DNA of 64,000 nt. Origin: Caprimulgus europaeus. Taxonomy: Eukaryota; Chordata; Aves; Caprimulgiformes; Caprimulgidae. The notes beneath the pieces are model-generated. The model searched no databases. It was not told the DNA's origin and saw only the letters and a program-made list of their open reading frames with translations. A program made the position numbers and the translations under genes. Numbering within the stretch: the first letter of the stretch is position 1; every line of letters begins with the position of its first letter. Shown in pieces: positions 9,651 to 21,830 of this stretch. Where the stretch lies: positions 18,181,165-18,245,164 of the forward strand of contig OU015538.1 in NCBI GenBank assembly GCA_907165065.1, in the 5' to 3' direction.

Positions 9651-12600
9651 GTCAGTACATCAATCATCATTGATGACAGAACAGCAATTTCTCTCATGTT
9701 CCTTAGAATTTGTTCCCGTGATGAATATTAAAGACAAAATTAAACAAGCTCCTGAACTAATCCTAAGTAATACAATCTTCAGACCTTAATGTTTCTTCAT
9801 TTTTTCTTTTTTTTTTTTTTCAGCCTGAAATGCATTTTTACTTTTATAGTTTTTATATTTTAGTAATAATAAGGTATATTAAAGTTTTGTTATTTCATAA
9901 CATTGGAATTGCTCCCTGGGCTATTGCAAAAATGAAATTGCAGAACTACCACACAACATGTCACCTCAGCTAGGTTATGATTTCTCATGTTTTTCAAGCC
10001 AGTGTTTCCGGCATGACCAGTAAAACCATATTTGTACCTAATCTGAGGGACACTGGCAGCTCTGAGAGGAGTCTCTGAGCCCAACTTGTGTTTCCTCCAT
10101 GGCACATGGAAATGTGATAACCAGCAGTGCACTTTCAGGCCAGGTAGCCTTGCCTTGTGCCTCTGCAAGTCGCTGGTTGGAAGTTTCTGATATATGATGA
10201 GAAATGAATGATATAATGGTCTTTGCTATTTGTGAGGGGCATGGTATAGGACAAAGAGTCATTGGCAGCAAACTGTGATAGAGCAGTAGTAAATGATTTA
10301 AGATATGAGGAAACTTCTGTAAAGATATTTGTAGCTTGATCAAAAAGACTTCTGGTTTTTGGAACCGACCTTTGAATCTCAGAAGTGTGCTGCTCCAAAC
10401 CAGAGGGCACTATGAAGAGCAGCAGACTTTTGTCAGGTGTTATCAGTGTATATCTTCTATAGCCACATTTTTCTGTTTAAAATGTTGTGTACCTCTACTG
10501 GCACCTGCTGTGATCAGAGAAAATGGGATTACATGTAATCCTAACTCCTATGGTACAGACAATGGGATTACACATCCCCTGGAGCTATACTTACTTGCAC
10601 TACCACAAATTAGAAAAGAGCCCAGGGGATAATCAGTCATCAAACGCATGTGAAAACTGGGGAGAGAGGAAAAAGAAAATAACAAAAAGATTTGTGCTGC
10701 TATCTTAGTGATAAGCATTAGTAGAATAACAGCTAAATTCTTCCCCTAATAAAAAAGACAGGGGATAGAATAGCTTTCTCTGTGAATTTTTCCTGCTAGC
10801 AGCAACTGCAGTATTCCCATTAAAGAAACAACCCAGAGCATTTTCAGAGGAAAATTTCAATGGCCCTTCTCTTCCTGAGGAAATTTTGCTTCCTAGTTGT
10901 TTACTCTTGGTGTTTAATTTGGAGTTATAGAAAATATCTATCAACCTCTATATCAGGTAATCAGCTAGCTTAGTATAATTATATGAATCATTCCATATTG
11001 TTGTGTGATGTGTAGTGGCACAAAGAACACATAAACACATCAAACTAAAAAGAAATTTAGGAATTTAATAGGTGGATTGGAAGAAACTTGATGCTGAAGA
11101 CTGCAGTAAAGTTGAGGCTGGTGAGAAGTCTGTCCCTTTGAGAAGCTGAGTGCTCTTACAATGTGTTTAATAGGACCTGAACATACAGGGTTGGGCACTG
11201 AATGATTTATTCACTGGGTTGTTTTCTAATGAGACAGAAGAAAAGATCACAGATGAGAAAAGTAAAATATTCAATAGTTTTCTGATTGCTCTCTAGAAGA
11301 TAATCCTCACAGTTAATAAAACATGGTGATTGCTCCCAATTTCGGTTAGAGATTTTTTTTTTTCTAGGCTCTTTCAGCCATTTAATATGAAAAAGCAAAA
11401 ATTAAACATTAAATAACATTTTTTTTACAAAAAAGGAAGATTAAAATTCAAGTTCATTAGGTTTTCTTATAGAGCAGAGAGGCTGTGAAACTTCTGTTAG
11501 TAATCAGCTTCTTAACACTATTCCAGTAAACTAAGGTGTTGAACAGGAAAAAAAAAATCTCTTAGGAGATGAATCTTAAAGTAATCTTAATTTTTACTTT
11601 CCCTCCCTAATGATGTTGTGATTTATGGTTTTGAGATGTATAGATATTCTGTTGAGACTATCCACAGAATGGAGTTGATAAGTATCTTGCCAGATCCCTT
11701 TGTGAAGTTCTCAATAAAAGGTAGCTGGCACTTTCTAAGAGTTCCTTATTTCAAACATACCACTGTAGCCCCACTGGCAGCCATCATCACCCTCACCCTA
11801 GGTAGTCAGCAAAGAAGCCCCTGGTCTGACAGTACCTCTCTTCTGGCTTGGGGGTCTTTTTTGTGTGTGTGTGGTTTGTTTATTTGTTTTTACCTTCTTC
11901 TTCCAAGAGGTATTAATTTAAAGGACTTCCGAGTGGAAAATCTGGCACTAGAAAAAAGCTGATGGAAAAAATATGGAGGATGTTGTGATAATTAGATTAG
12001 TGCTGTATAGCTTTGACCTGTGCATTTATTGGAAGGTGAGTATAGATACTGAAATTTTTATCAGACTTTACCTTGCAAGTGACATCCAAGCCTTTTGTTT
12101 TTGTCCTTTTTTTTTTCTTTATAAGCCCAATGTAATACTGATAAAGCCATGATGCTTTACATAAGCAAAACAGGCTCCTTCTCTTCTGATTCTTGCAATA
12201 GGCAGTGGAGATTTTTTCACAACCCTACTTATCAAAATTATAAAAATGAAACTGGCTTTTTCGAAAAGGTTCTTTTTTTCTCTAACTTCTGTGTGCAATT
12301 TGCAGCTGTTAATGTTGATTAAATACATATACAGATGAAGAACTGAGGAGGAGCAGCTGCAGTCTTGCCCTAGATAATTCACTGTACGTGTACTTTGAGA
12401 GAAGTTTTTTATGATAGGAATGGAGGCAGCAGGACCTCAGGAATTCATGCAGAACTGCAGAAGGGTGCTTTCTCAGGCAGTCACTCATCAGCACCAAAGA
12501 TTCCAATTAATTAACTACATATGTAGAATCACATGTTCTATGATAATAATTGGATACCATCATAAACATTGTTCTATCTTTCTGCTGAAAAGTTAAGCTC

Positions 12601-14400
12601 ACTGGAGAAGTGCAATATTAAACTTGCAAGAGCTGAAGCATGAGAAATTCAGCAAATGCTGGGCCAAAATACCTGACTAGCATGTCTACATTTCATACAT
12701 CAGCCTGTTCTGTCATTCTGAATGCCTTTTTTATATAAATAAGAGGAAGAACAAACTTATCAGTATTTTTGTGAGGATTTAGAAGCTTTCTCAGAATCCC
12801 CTCAATTTTTTTGAAATGCCAACCTGGTATTTGCACTGTGCACAGCTAATCATCCATCTGCATTCTGTCATAGGGACCGCTTTCCAGCAAAGGTATGTGA
12901 TTGCTGGGGAAGAAGAAAAGGAGAAAAACATATTTTATGTCAATCTTGTAGCTGCAAGTATGATAGCTTGTTCAGTCTTGCACAGTTCAGTCAGGTCATG
13001 CTCACTAATCTTAGCTGGAAACTCAGACAAACCAGAAACCAATCCACTAGGATGCATTTCCTGAAAGCTTTTAACGTCTTATTCTCTTCTGGATCCTTCC
13101 CTTCAGAAGAGCATTTAATAAATACTTCACCAGCACAAGGTGATTAAGTTCTGTGTTAGATGCACTTATGAACATGCCAGAGACACCAGGTTTATCCAAA
13201 ATTTGGTGATAAATGGGATATAACTAGAGGTGAAATCTGTCTGCTAGCTTTGATATAAGCAGTTTCTTTATAACTAAAAATCTGACAGATTGCAAAGTAG
13301 CTGTAGAAAATCTGAAGGTGCAAGCATGAGGTAATGTTTGGGTTGCACACCCATCATTTCCACTGCTGCTCTTTCCCTAAATCTCCATTTCTGCTTTTCA
13401 TACGGTGCATTTAAATTAAGACCTCAAGACTGGGTTGATGATGATCTGGCTGACCATCAGCACATCCACTATCTGACATGTCCGATCAGTTATTCCTGTA
13501 CTGCTCCCCTCTCTCCCAGCATGTCCTGACAACTGTCACCATCACAGCTCCTTTACAGAATGTGCACACCAGGAATAAATTTTGCTCTTAAATAATCGTA
13601 TCTCCATGATCAGACAGTTGTGCATCAAAATTTTTAAGTTAATTGCCTAAAGAAGAAGAAGAAGTATGTGTGACTGAGCCGGCTGAACAGGAAAGAGACT
13701 ATTAAGGGGAAGCTTTGAGGGTATTCTGTCATGTGGACTTGTCTAAAAGCCAGTTTCTGTAAATGATAGAAGAACATCTAATAATGGCAGCACCTTACCA
13801 AGTTACTGTCAATTTTGGTGAAAGTATTAGCATCACAAGCACATTTTCAATTTTTTTGTGACATTAGGGAAGCCTCACAACTTTAGTGGAGTCTATTTGC
13901 AAGGAAGAAGATTAATTGTTCTGGAAGACAAATCAGTTGGTCTGTTGTTTTCCTATGGATAAGATTGGATTATTTTGGTTTTTGTTAGCAAGCAACAACC
14001 TGTATGTATGACTGAAGTTAAGATGTAGATTTCCAGAGGAAGGAGAACTAGTAAGAGAGACTGACAGATGACTGGTGCCATGCTCTCCTAGGGAACACAT
14101 TATTCATGCTTTCAAGCTTTCAGATTATCTATTCTTCTGATAATTTATTCACTATTGCATACCTGGTTTTATTTTCTTCACATTTCTCTGAGAAGCTTCT
14201 GAGCCATCAGGTTTGTGAACACGATGAAGTTTTGTATCTGGCCAGTCAGCAGGGTATTTAGGCTTTGTTAGGTAAGGCAGGCTTCTTGCTGCATCCACCT
14301 GCTCCTCTCTTTCCTTGTTAGCCGCTTGGGAAAAGAACCATTTCCCCTAAAAACATGTATTTATTACACTGCTGTACAGTGGGGTACTGGTGATTGGTGC
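9651..14400. other. Noncoding stretch
   Basis: No gene was recognised. Overlapping 91-101-codon frames at 9890-10410 (minus) and a 114-codon frame at 11618-11962 (plus) resemble no known family. A T-rich tract lies at about 9799-9821, and a T/G-rich tract with a short (GT) run near 11856-11870. A (GAA)4 lies near 13650-13663. The GGATTA palindrome at 10526 is listed separately. Confidence 0.65.
10526..10541. promoter_or_regulatory. Perfect 16-bp GGATTA/TAATCC palindrome
   Basis: GGATTACATGTAATCC reads the same on both strands. It consists of two inverted TAATCC words, the preferred core of K50 homeodomain proteins (OTX, CRX, PITX type), separated by CATG. A third GGATTA follows in ATGGGATTACACATCCC (from 10562). 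Dimeric binding by such factors is known for spaced inverted TAATCC sites. Whether this site is bound is unknown. Confidence 0.35.
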
Positions 14401-14459
14401 TTATACAGACAACATATCCACAAGCAGCTGAGTCTGTAAGTGCTACTGAGAAATAAAAA

Positions 14460-14660
14460 ATAAGTTATAAAGTAAGAGGACACTTTCAAAATAATGTTGT
14501 TGCCTCAGAAAACATCTTGTGCATAATGTGCCTTTAAAACTGCCGTGTCTGGTACAAATCTTCTCTTTAAATGTGTATTGTTTGCATGTAAACATATCAC
14601 TAAAGTAAGCTTAAAGATATTTCAAGTGATCATCAAATAGCATTCCAACTTTGTCAAGTC
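14460..14660. promoter_or_regulatory. Possible conserved noncoding element with inverted forkhead sites
   Basis: The block is AT-rich but not low-complexity, and it is built of transcription-factor-like words. The clearest is TGTTTGCATGTAAACA (14579-14594), two inverted forkhead sites (RYAAACA) around ATG. Conservation cannot be measured from one sequence, so calling it an enhancer is inference. Confidence 0.28.
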
Positions 14661-15099
14661 TTCATAATGTCACTGAAAAACAGAAGTTTCTTAACAGAGA
14701 GATGCCCTTGGAATAAGGCTGCTAGAAGATCTCACAGATTCTGCAGCTCCTTAACTCTCTGCACAACATCCTGTTCCATTTTGGATTTTTCTTGTTTTCA
14801 GGCATAGATGTTCCATGTACATCATCAAAACATCTGTTTGAATAAATCCTTGATACTATTTCATACAGCAAATAATTTAAAAACCTAGAAGTTTTAATTG
14901 TTATACTTTTAAAGTCTTATGGCCTATTTTAGGGTAAATTCTGATTATTCTGATCATCAAATTATAGGAAGTACTTCACTCCTTTTATCTCTGCTCCTTC
15001 ACATAGCTAGATTTGCAGTGGATGCATTTAGCTCATAGAACAAGAAATTACAAGTGTCTGAATAATTGTTTTTAAATGCTATTTAAAGCACTATATATA

Positions 15100-15660
15100 G
15101 CCTGAGTTTCCTGGAAATCTTTCCATATACTGTTTGGTAGGAAATAGTTTCCAAGCAAGTTTCAATGTTAATTTGATAGTTAAACCCTTCCCAATAGTGC
15201 TGTACTTGATTTGCTTATAAAAGAAATCCCATTTTAGGCTGCGTGATTATAATCAATTTGCTGTTACCAAGTTATCAGAGAAAGGAGCCATACCACATAA
15301 TAATACGAAAAACCCCAAACAATTAATGTTAGCAAAAGCACTCTTAAAATTCAATTTTGAAATGGACAATTTAGGTCAGTTTTTATCACATCTAACTCAG
15401 TAAAATTCCAGAGAGAGGTTAATATGATAAAATATGGCCCTACTTAAGTTGTTAATTTTCTAGCCAAGTTTAGATGAATATCATGGGCTGGGATGCTAAA
15501 AGCCATCTAACATAAATGTTTAATGAACAAATAAAGCTGTCAAAGGCAAATGTGCGTTGCACATTATGTATGTGTTTGATTTGGGTAGATTGTGCAATTA
15601 GAATCATTGTCTGATCAAGGCTTAAAGGAAGAGCTTTACTGTTTTTTAATAGTCTGTTCA
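15100..15660. promoter_or_regulatory. Possible conserved noncoding element with homeodomain palindrome
   Basis: A perfect 12-base palindrome, TGATTATAATCA (15244-15255), gives two overlapping inverted TGATTAT/TAATCA words of the HOX/PBX type. Around it are TTAATTTGATAG, CAATTTGCTG and AACAATTAATG words. The block continues with GTGCGTTGCACATTATG (15552-15568) and GTGCAATTAGAATCATTG near 15591. No repeat or open frame explains the region. The 63-codon minus frame (15470-15661) is likely chance. Confidence 0.27.
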
Positions 15661-16589
15661 CAATCTGACTTTGTAGGCACCTGCAGTATTGTGTGGTGTG
15701 TTTTTCAGGCCAGAATTACAGAACCAGTGATCTAATTTTTCAGGCTTTCCAGGCTTGCCAGTATTTTTATTGACTAGACCAATCTTCAGACATAAACCTT
15801 CTCCTGAACTTCTTAAACAAACATAGACAAAAATATAAAAGTCTCTTTTTGCATCTAAATGGTGGATCTCAGTGCTGAAACATCCCAGCCTGGAATATTT
15901 TAAAGGATTTAATAGAAAGTAGCAAATTCATGTGTGGAAGAAAAATGGGTTTTTGTACTTCCTTCCACTGCTTCCAACAAAATCCACAAAACCTCACCAC
16001 CACCAACAAACACATAGAAGATCCGCATTCTCTATTTAATACAAAAACCTTGAAGTGATTTCTACAATATGTTTTTATAACTCCCTAGAACCCCATGTTT
16101 TCATTTCTATTTGGATCTATTTCATATAAGGCATTATTGATTTTCCAGCCAGCATGGGTCTTTGGGCAAAAAAAAGTCATGATAAAGTCTTGCGCTATGG
16201 ATTCTTCTCATCTTTTTGAGAGGCCTGTAAAGTGCTTTTGGAATGCTGACTTACTAAGTTTTTTCCAGGGAGATCTAATCCCTAGCTAAAGCTTTATGAA
16301 GGGAGGAAAAAAAAAATTAAAAATTGTATACTGAGTGGAAAAAATCTCTGATAAGTTCTGGTGAAGGTGATTATATGTATATTTCAATGCATTAGTAGAA
16401 GTCTTGGAAACCATAGCAATTTCAGCAATTCCCTCTGTAAAAAAGGGCATCATTTTTATTGCAGCCCTCCTACAAATGTTTTAATCAAAAGAGTTAACTT
16501 TGAGCCCAAGGACTTCATTTAACTCAGACCTTCTAAAAAGAAAATGAACATTTCTTTGGCTAAAAAGATGATGTGACATTAAAGTCTGA

Positions 16590-16860
16590 GAAGTTGATGT
16601 TCAACAGTGTAGAAATAAATGGCCAGAACCTGGCAAACAGCATGTTCTACAAGAAAAGAAATTAGACTGGCATAACTATAGTGGCTGCTGAATTTGTACT
16701 AATCATTTGTAAATTAAATCCTCTTTTCATTAGCATTTCCATGCTCACATGCATAATTTACGACAAAGGTTTGCAGGCACTAACACAGTTTTCATAAATT
16801 AGTGGCAATTTTGTTGTTGCTGAAACCTAGGAAACTTTTTAATGCAGTAGGATTTTTACA
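16590..16860. promoter_or_regulatory. Possible conserved noncoding element
   Basis: The block contains closely packed TAAT/ATTA and POU-like words, including TTTTCATTAGCATTTCC (16723-16739), CACATGCATAATTTACG (16746-16762) and CATAAATTAGTGGC (16792-16805). It has no simple repeat, no mobile-element match and no coding frame. The resemblance to known developmental enhancers is by composition only. Confidence 0.22.
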
Positions 16861-19800
16861 TATGAAGAAAACCATAACCCTGATTGCCTTAAAGTCAGAT
16901 TTAGTGTTTAAAATGGGCCTGATTTCTATTCTGTCTTCCTTTTTGTAGCAGTCTGTCTGAATGCAAAGTAAGTATAAAAAATGACCAGAGCTACCAGAGC
17001 AAAATGCTAGGTTTAGGCCCTATGCTTTGTAAAATGCTGGAATAATTTGCTAGGTGGACATAGGCTGAGAGTTTTATTTATTTATTTGATGGCTGCTACA
17101 AAATCAATTAGAAGTCTTTGTGAAGAGGTCTAGCTAGCAAGCACCATGTATCACTGTCGCGCACCTCATCCACGTCATTTTTTCTCCTTTTTTTCTCTCT
17201 CTTTTTTTTCCCCACCACTCTGTCCCTCACTCCCACCCCATTCACCCCTCAGAAATGTTTCCTGTTCATTGGGTTGGGGCACACTGACACAACGATGTGG
17301 GGAAGCTTTAGAAATTCTGCTAGTTGATACATTGAAGAATATAATTTCCAAGGCAGATCTGACAATGTGTCATCTACTGAAATACTGCAAATTAAATAAA
17401 AATCAACTCTGTGAGTGAAGGCACCAGGACTGCAGCTATCTGAAGGCAGAAGAGAAGTAGAGAGGAAAGAAAAAAAAAAAATCAATTTATTCTTGGAGTA
17501 GTTACATAGCTAATGTAAAAACTTTGGAATAGGTAAGCAGGTTCAGGGATTCAGTGCAGCTTTATGGAATAGGAAATTATACAAGCCCCTGAGATTTTTT
17601 AGAAGTTCAGAAATATTGAAATTAATGATTATCTGATGTTGAGAATGCTGATCTTTCTCTATTATTCCTGTAGCAATTTTAAAGGGAGAAGTTCTTACAG
17701 GGAATCTGGCCAACTTTATATTTTGAAAAAAAAAATCATTGCAGTTCTAGTCCAGAAGTGCTGGATTTTGCTTCTAGAAATAGATTGAAAACCCGAACTA
17801 TGAATATTCATTTGACCACTTTTTGCACATTAACTACATACTTTGTTTTCATTTTCCCTGGTCACTTTGCACTTGCTTTCACTTTTACAAATGTCTTTGA
17901 AATAATGAGGCAGCTTCTCAAAGCTGGGGTACTGCACTGTCAACATGGTTGAACGTGGGCAGGTTGGCCAGGTTGTTCTTTATCTCTTTTCTGCTCACAG
18001 TATTTGTGCAAAGGAGGGGAACATAAAATCTTTTTCTGTGTTCCCATCTTCTGGCAAAACCTACAGCAGAAATGGTTGGGACCACATAACTCAACTCAGT
18101 CCAAATATGATGAGATAGCCTCTGTAATGTTAGAAAGAAATGGCTACTCACGTGCTTTATGCAATTAGGGCACTGCTCTGCGAACTGCTTGGGAAAGAGT
18201 TCATTATATATTATTTTTATGATTCAAAATCTTTTTAGAATTTATAGGATGTCTGCACTGTTGGTTTCAATGGATTTTTGCTTAGTGGGAAAAATAAATA
18301 ATACAGTATTGTAATAGCACTGTGGCTGCTTCTGCATCTTATGAGATAAGAGCAGTATTCAGGCCCTTATGAAGTTATGTGACCGTTAAAACACAAAGGG
18401 AATTAAAGACTGGAGAGCTTTTAAAATAGCATTATGATTTGATTTGCAGAAGTGAAGACACTTTGGATTATGGAAACAGCAACTTTCTGACAAGTGTTTA
18501 GAATGGTGTACAATGGATTATGTGGATTGGGGATGTGCATAACATGAGACACAACACCCTGCACTGTGATTTTTTTGAGAACAGATTGGGATCATTCTCG
18601 TCAGCTTCTTTGACTCTTTATTGCTTGGGGTTCTTGTTGGTGTAGCTAAGACAAGAATATCACTCAAGAAAGCAAGCAAAGTTATTTATTCCAAGAACAT
18701 TAGAATTCTAATTTAATAAGGAAAGCTGGAACAAATCCCTCTCTACAGCTCTGACTGGGAGTGGGGTGAGAGACAAGTTTAATATCACTTTGCTTGCAGC
18801 ATCATCTTTAGTCCACCTTCATGCTTATCCACTCACGAGGAACCAAATCTTCCTGCCAAGCGATGCCCTGCAGTAGCGGTGTGAGTCACGCTGGGGTTTC
18901 TCCTGTTACTTATTTCATATGTACTGCCAGCTGACTCGAGATGCTGAGCTGATACTCTGTTAGTGGTGGATGTAAATTGAATTGTGACAAATGCATAAGG
19001 AAGTGTATAGCCTGAAGACTGAAATCGATGCTTACATGTTCTCAAACAAAATTATTTTTGCTTACACCATTTTTAAAGGGACTGCATACTTTATGTTTTA
19101 TATACGTTGTTCTTTTCCTGCAAATGAATATCAGAATAATGAATCATCACTAGAAAAAGTTTTGCCATGTGTAGTGATTTCATTAGAAACATTTTTCTAC
19201 CTATATAATATGCAAATATTTCTCAGGGCTATAGGAAACAAGCAAATTGGCTCATTTTACACTGAAGAAGTGAGTGTAGTCTGATCTTTTTTTTTTTTTT
19301 GCCTCGAATAACTTTACATTCTGAATTGGTTAACAGAAAAGTGTAAATGGAATTTTTTATAAGGTTCAGAACTTAAATTTATATCACTCATTACATCCAG
19401 TGAAAGATCTGTTTATGTTTTTTGAACACCAAATTTCAAACTGTTATTTGGGCAGCCTTAGTATAGGGTAATAAGGAAGGATTTTAGTATAGCGGTAAAA
19501 TCTTACATCTAGGATAACTACTTTGTGAGAAAGACTAAATGTAAGTTTCTTAAGCACCATAGTATCATGTAGAACAAGATTTGTTAGAAATTCAAATTTT
19601 AAAAACTATCATTTTCTTTTGAGAGACACTACATTATAAAAAGATATTGTAACTCTACTTGAAGTTAGTAGAAAGAACTCCCTCTAAAGTGTTCAAGTGG
19701 TTTAAACCTGATCTTTTTAAAATACATTACTGAAGTGAAGATGAAACAAAGCTAAAAGTTCTACATTCAGATATTAAAATATATTGTATTATAATAATTG

Positions 19801-20439
19801 AGATATTATTCAGATTTGAGAAATTAAAATAAACACTGAATCCTTCCTCTTGCTTCCCTTGGAAAAATACCAAAGCCCAACTTCCAAACAGTTCAGGAAC
19901 AGTTTAATTGGCCTCTTAGTATTTTAAAGCTCAAAATGTCTGTATGAATATTACACAAGATTAGTTTTCACGTGACAGTTGGCAGACATGGAACTAAAGT
20001 CTGTATTCAGAATGACACTGCTCTGAGCAGTGCAGTTCTGCATTAATGGAGGTAGGCCAGTTTGGCACTGACATTTCCTATGGAGGAGTCCTGGAGAATT
20101 TATCATGAGATGTGAGTAACATTTTGAAAGCATCTAAATAATTCAGAAGGAGAATGAAATGGAAGACAAAATCTCTGTACCACCCACTTTTGAAGTATTT
20201 TTGTTCTGGGCTTGCAGTGGACACAGCATCTTCTGTTTTCAGGGAAACAGAGTTGTCTTACAACGTGTCTGGCTGTGTTAGTGCATCTGGACTCATGGAC
20301 TTTTAAATTTTTGAAAAATTTGCCCAACTCAATATATTTCCACTGAAATGGCTGCAGCACAAAGTGAGGTCAGCCTTAGTGCTCTGGGGCATTCTGTCCC
20401 CTAGCTAAAGGCATGAGGAGAGTTCAGCAGAGAAGCTGT
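16861..20439. other. Noncoding stretch
   Basis: No gene was recognised. The region holds the microexon-like site at 16949-16967 (see findings) and a polypyrimidine tract at 17178-17213. Runs of A at about 17470-17480 and T at about 19287-19300 also occur. Open frames reach 97 codons (18991-19284) without recognisable similarity. Confidence 0.65.
17178..17213 (+). repeat. Polypyrimidine tract
   Basis: There are 36 uninterrupted pyrimidines (T-rich, then CCCC), followed by a further C-rich, mostly pyrimidine stretch to about 17250. This is low-complexity sequence that may be polymorphic in length. Confidence 0.85.
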
Positions 20440-20700
20440 GCTTACTTTTCTGCGGAAGAGATAAGAACAAGGCCATCAAGAAGTACAAGGAACAAGTCAC
20501 TGCACTTGGCGCTGCACTGAGCAGAGTAAATATACCGGGATAGCGGACAACAGATACTGTCCTAGGCATAAACCCACACATGTAATGGGCTTGGTAACGG
20601 CCATGGACACTGTTGCATGACATCTTGAGTAGCGAGAGTCAGGCAATCACAAGGTAGACTTAGCAAGACGGCAGTCTGAAAGTGACTCTGGTCATAAAAT
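20440..20700. other. CpG-containing patch of unknown origin
   Basis: At least seven CpGs occur in about 230 bases (CTGCGGA, TGGCGCT, TACCGGG, TAGCGGA, TAACGGC, TAGCGAG, AGACGGC), while flanking DNA has stretches of hundreds of bases with one or none. GC content is also visibly higher. It does not reach a CpG island. It could be the remains of a younger insertion (an LTR, for example) or a locally unmethylated regulatory site. I could not match it to a family. The 72-codon minus frame (20405-20623) is unrecognised. Confidence 0.4.
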
Positions 20701-21189
20701 GTATACTTTCTGAGAAAGTTCAACCTCATTTAAACAGAGTGCAGCACATGACCTTTTCTGTTCAAATCTAGAGAGCACTGCATGGGTAGGTACTGTGGGT
20801 GTTTGCAGTATGAATGATGGCAGAAGTGTTAAGTTTGATATCAAAGCTAGTATATGGGAAATTTTATCGTTAACTTGGAAGACTTCCCCCACCCCACATT
20901 AAATTAATTTGCTAGGCCAGAGGCTTTTTTCAACACATTCTCTTAAGCTTAGATGCTCTAAGGAGAGGAATTGCCATGAATTTTCTTAATATCCAGCTTG
21001 TGATTCCTTACATTCTACTCTTCTGATTTCCTAGTGTGAAGCGTTTAATGGTTAGCTAAAAAGAACAGGACAAACCCACAGTAATAATAATAATAATTAA
21101 AAAAATATGGATATTGAAATACCACTAAATTTGGGTGCACAAATTTAGGCTCCTTTACAAGACCTGCATTTCAGTAAAAAGCACAATTG
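20701..21189. other. Noncoding stretch with a short (TAA)n
   Basis: Nothing gene-like is present. A (TAA)n microsatellite of about five units lies at 21082-21099 and is followed by an A-run. Confidence 0.65.
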
Positions 21190-21830
21190 CTTCAAAAATC
21201 AAACCCTCTGGGGAGGTCTCAACGTCCCCACATTAATCCAAAGCTTGTTTTTATGATTTAGAGCTACGCCCCTTAAATTAAAAACTGGCATACTGAGCTT
21301 CAAAGGCACTCTTTTTCTCTCATTGCTGACCTTGCTCTTAAGTAAGAAGAGTTGAATGAAATTTATTGGCAGCTTTTATAATTGTTTTGAAACCACTCTG
21401 CCTTCTCGCTTCGTAATTGAATAAGTTGGCAAAGCTTTTCAAAAGAGCCTAGAAGGTCATTGGAAAATAGCTGGCCTCAGCCTTACTTAAAACTACATTT
21501 GTTAACTTATGTTACATTTTCTCTTAAAAACAAATTAACAATTTAAAACAATGGTACATTGATTGACCAATTATAGTGGAATTTCTGTGAAGTATATACA
21601 GCATTACCACCTCATTAATAACACATTAGTTCTTCATTATTGCATCATTACAATGAACATCAGAAAAATTAATAACATCTGGCCACAGCAAGTGTTACTA
21701 AAAATCATTCCCAGTCTGTGAAATTATTTGGCCCATAGTCATTCCACACATGCATTTTGTTTCAATGATCCAGGGTACTCCTAATAACCTAGCAAAAAAA
21801 CCCCAACAAAACAATTAGAATGTTACAGTC
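21190..21830. promoter_or_regulatory. Possible conserved noncoding element (enhancer-like)
   Basis: The sequence is rich in homeodomain-type and CCAAT words without being a simple repeat: TTTATTGGCAGC and TTTTATAATTG (about 21362-21384), TCGTAATTGAATAAG (from 21411), GATTGACCAATTATAG (about 21561-21576), CTCATTAATAACACATTAG (21612-21630), and CATTATTGCATCATTACAAT (21635-21654). There are no ORFs and no mobile-element signal for over 600 bases. The texture is typical of vertebrate conserved noncoding elements near developmental genes. Without alignments this is inference. Confidence 0.32.
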
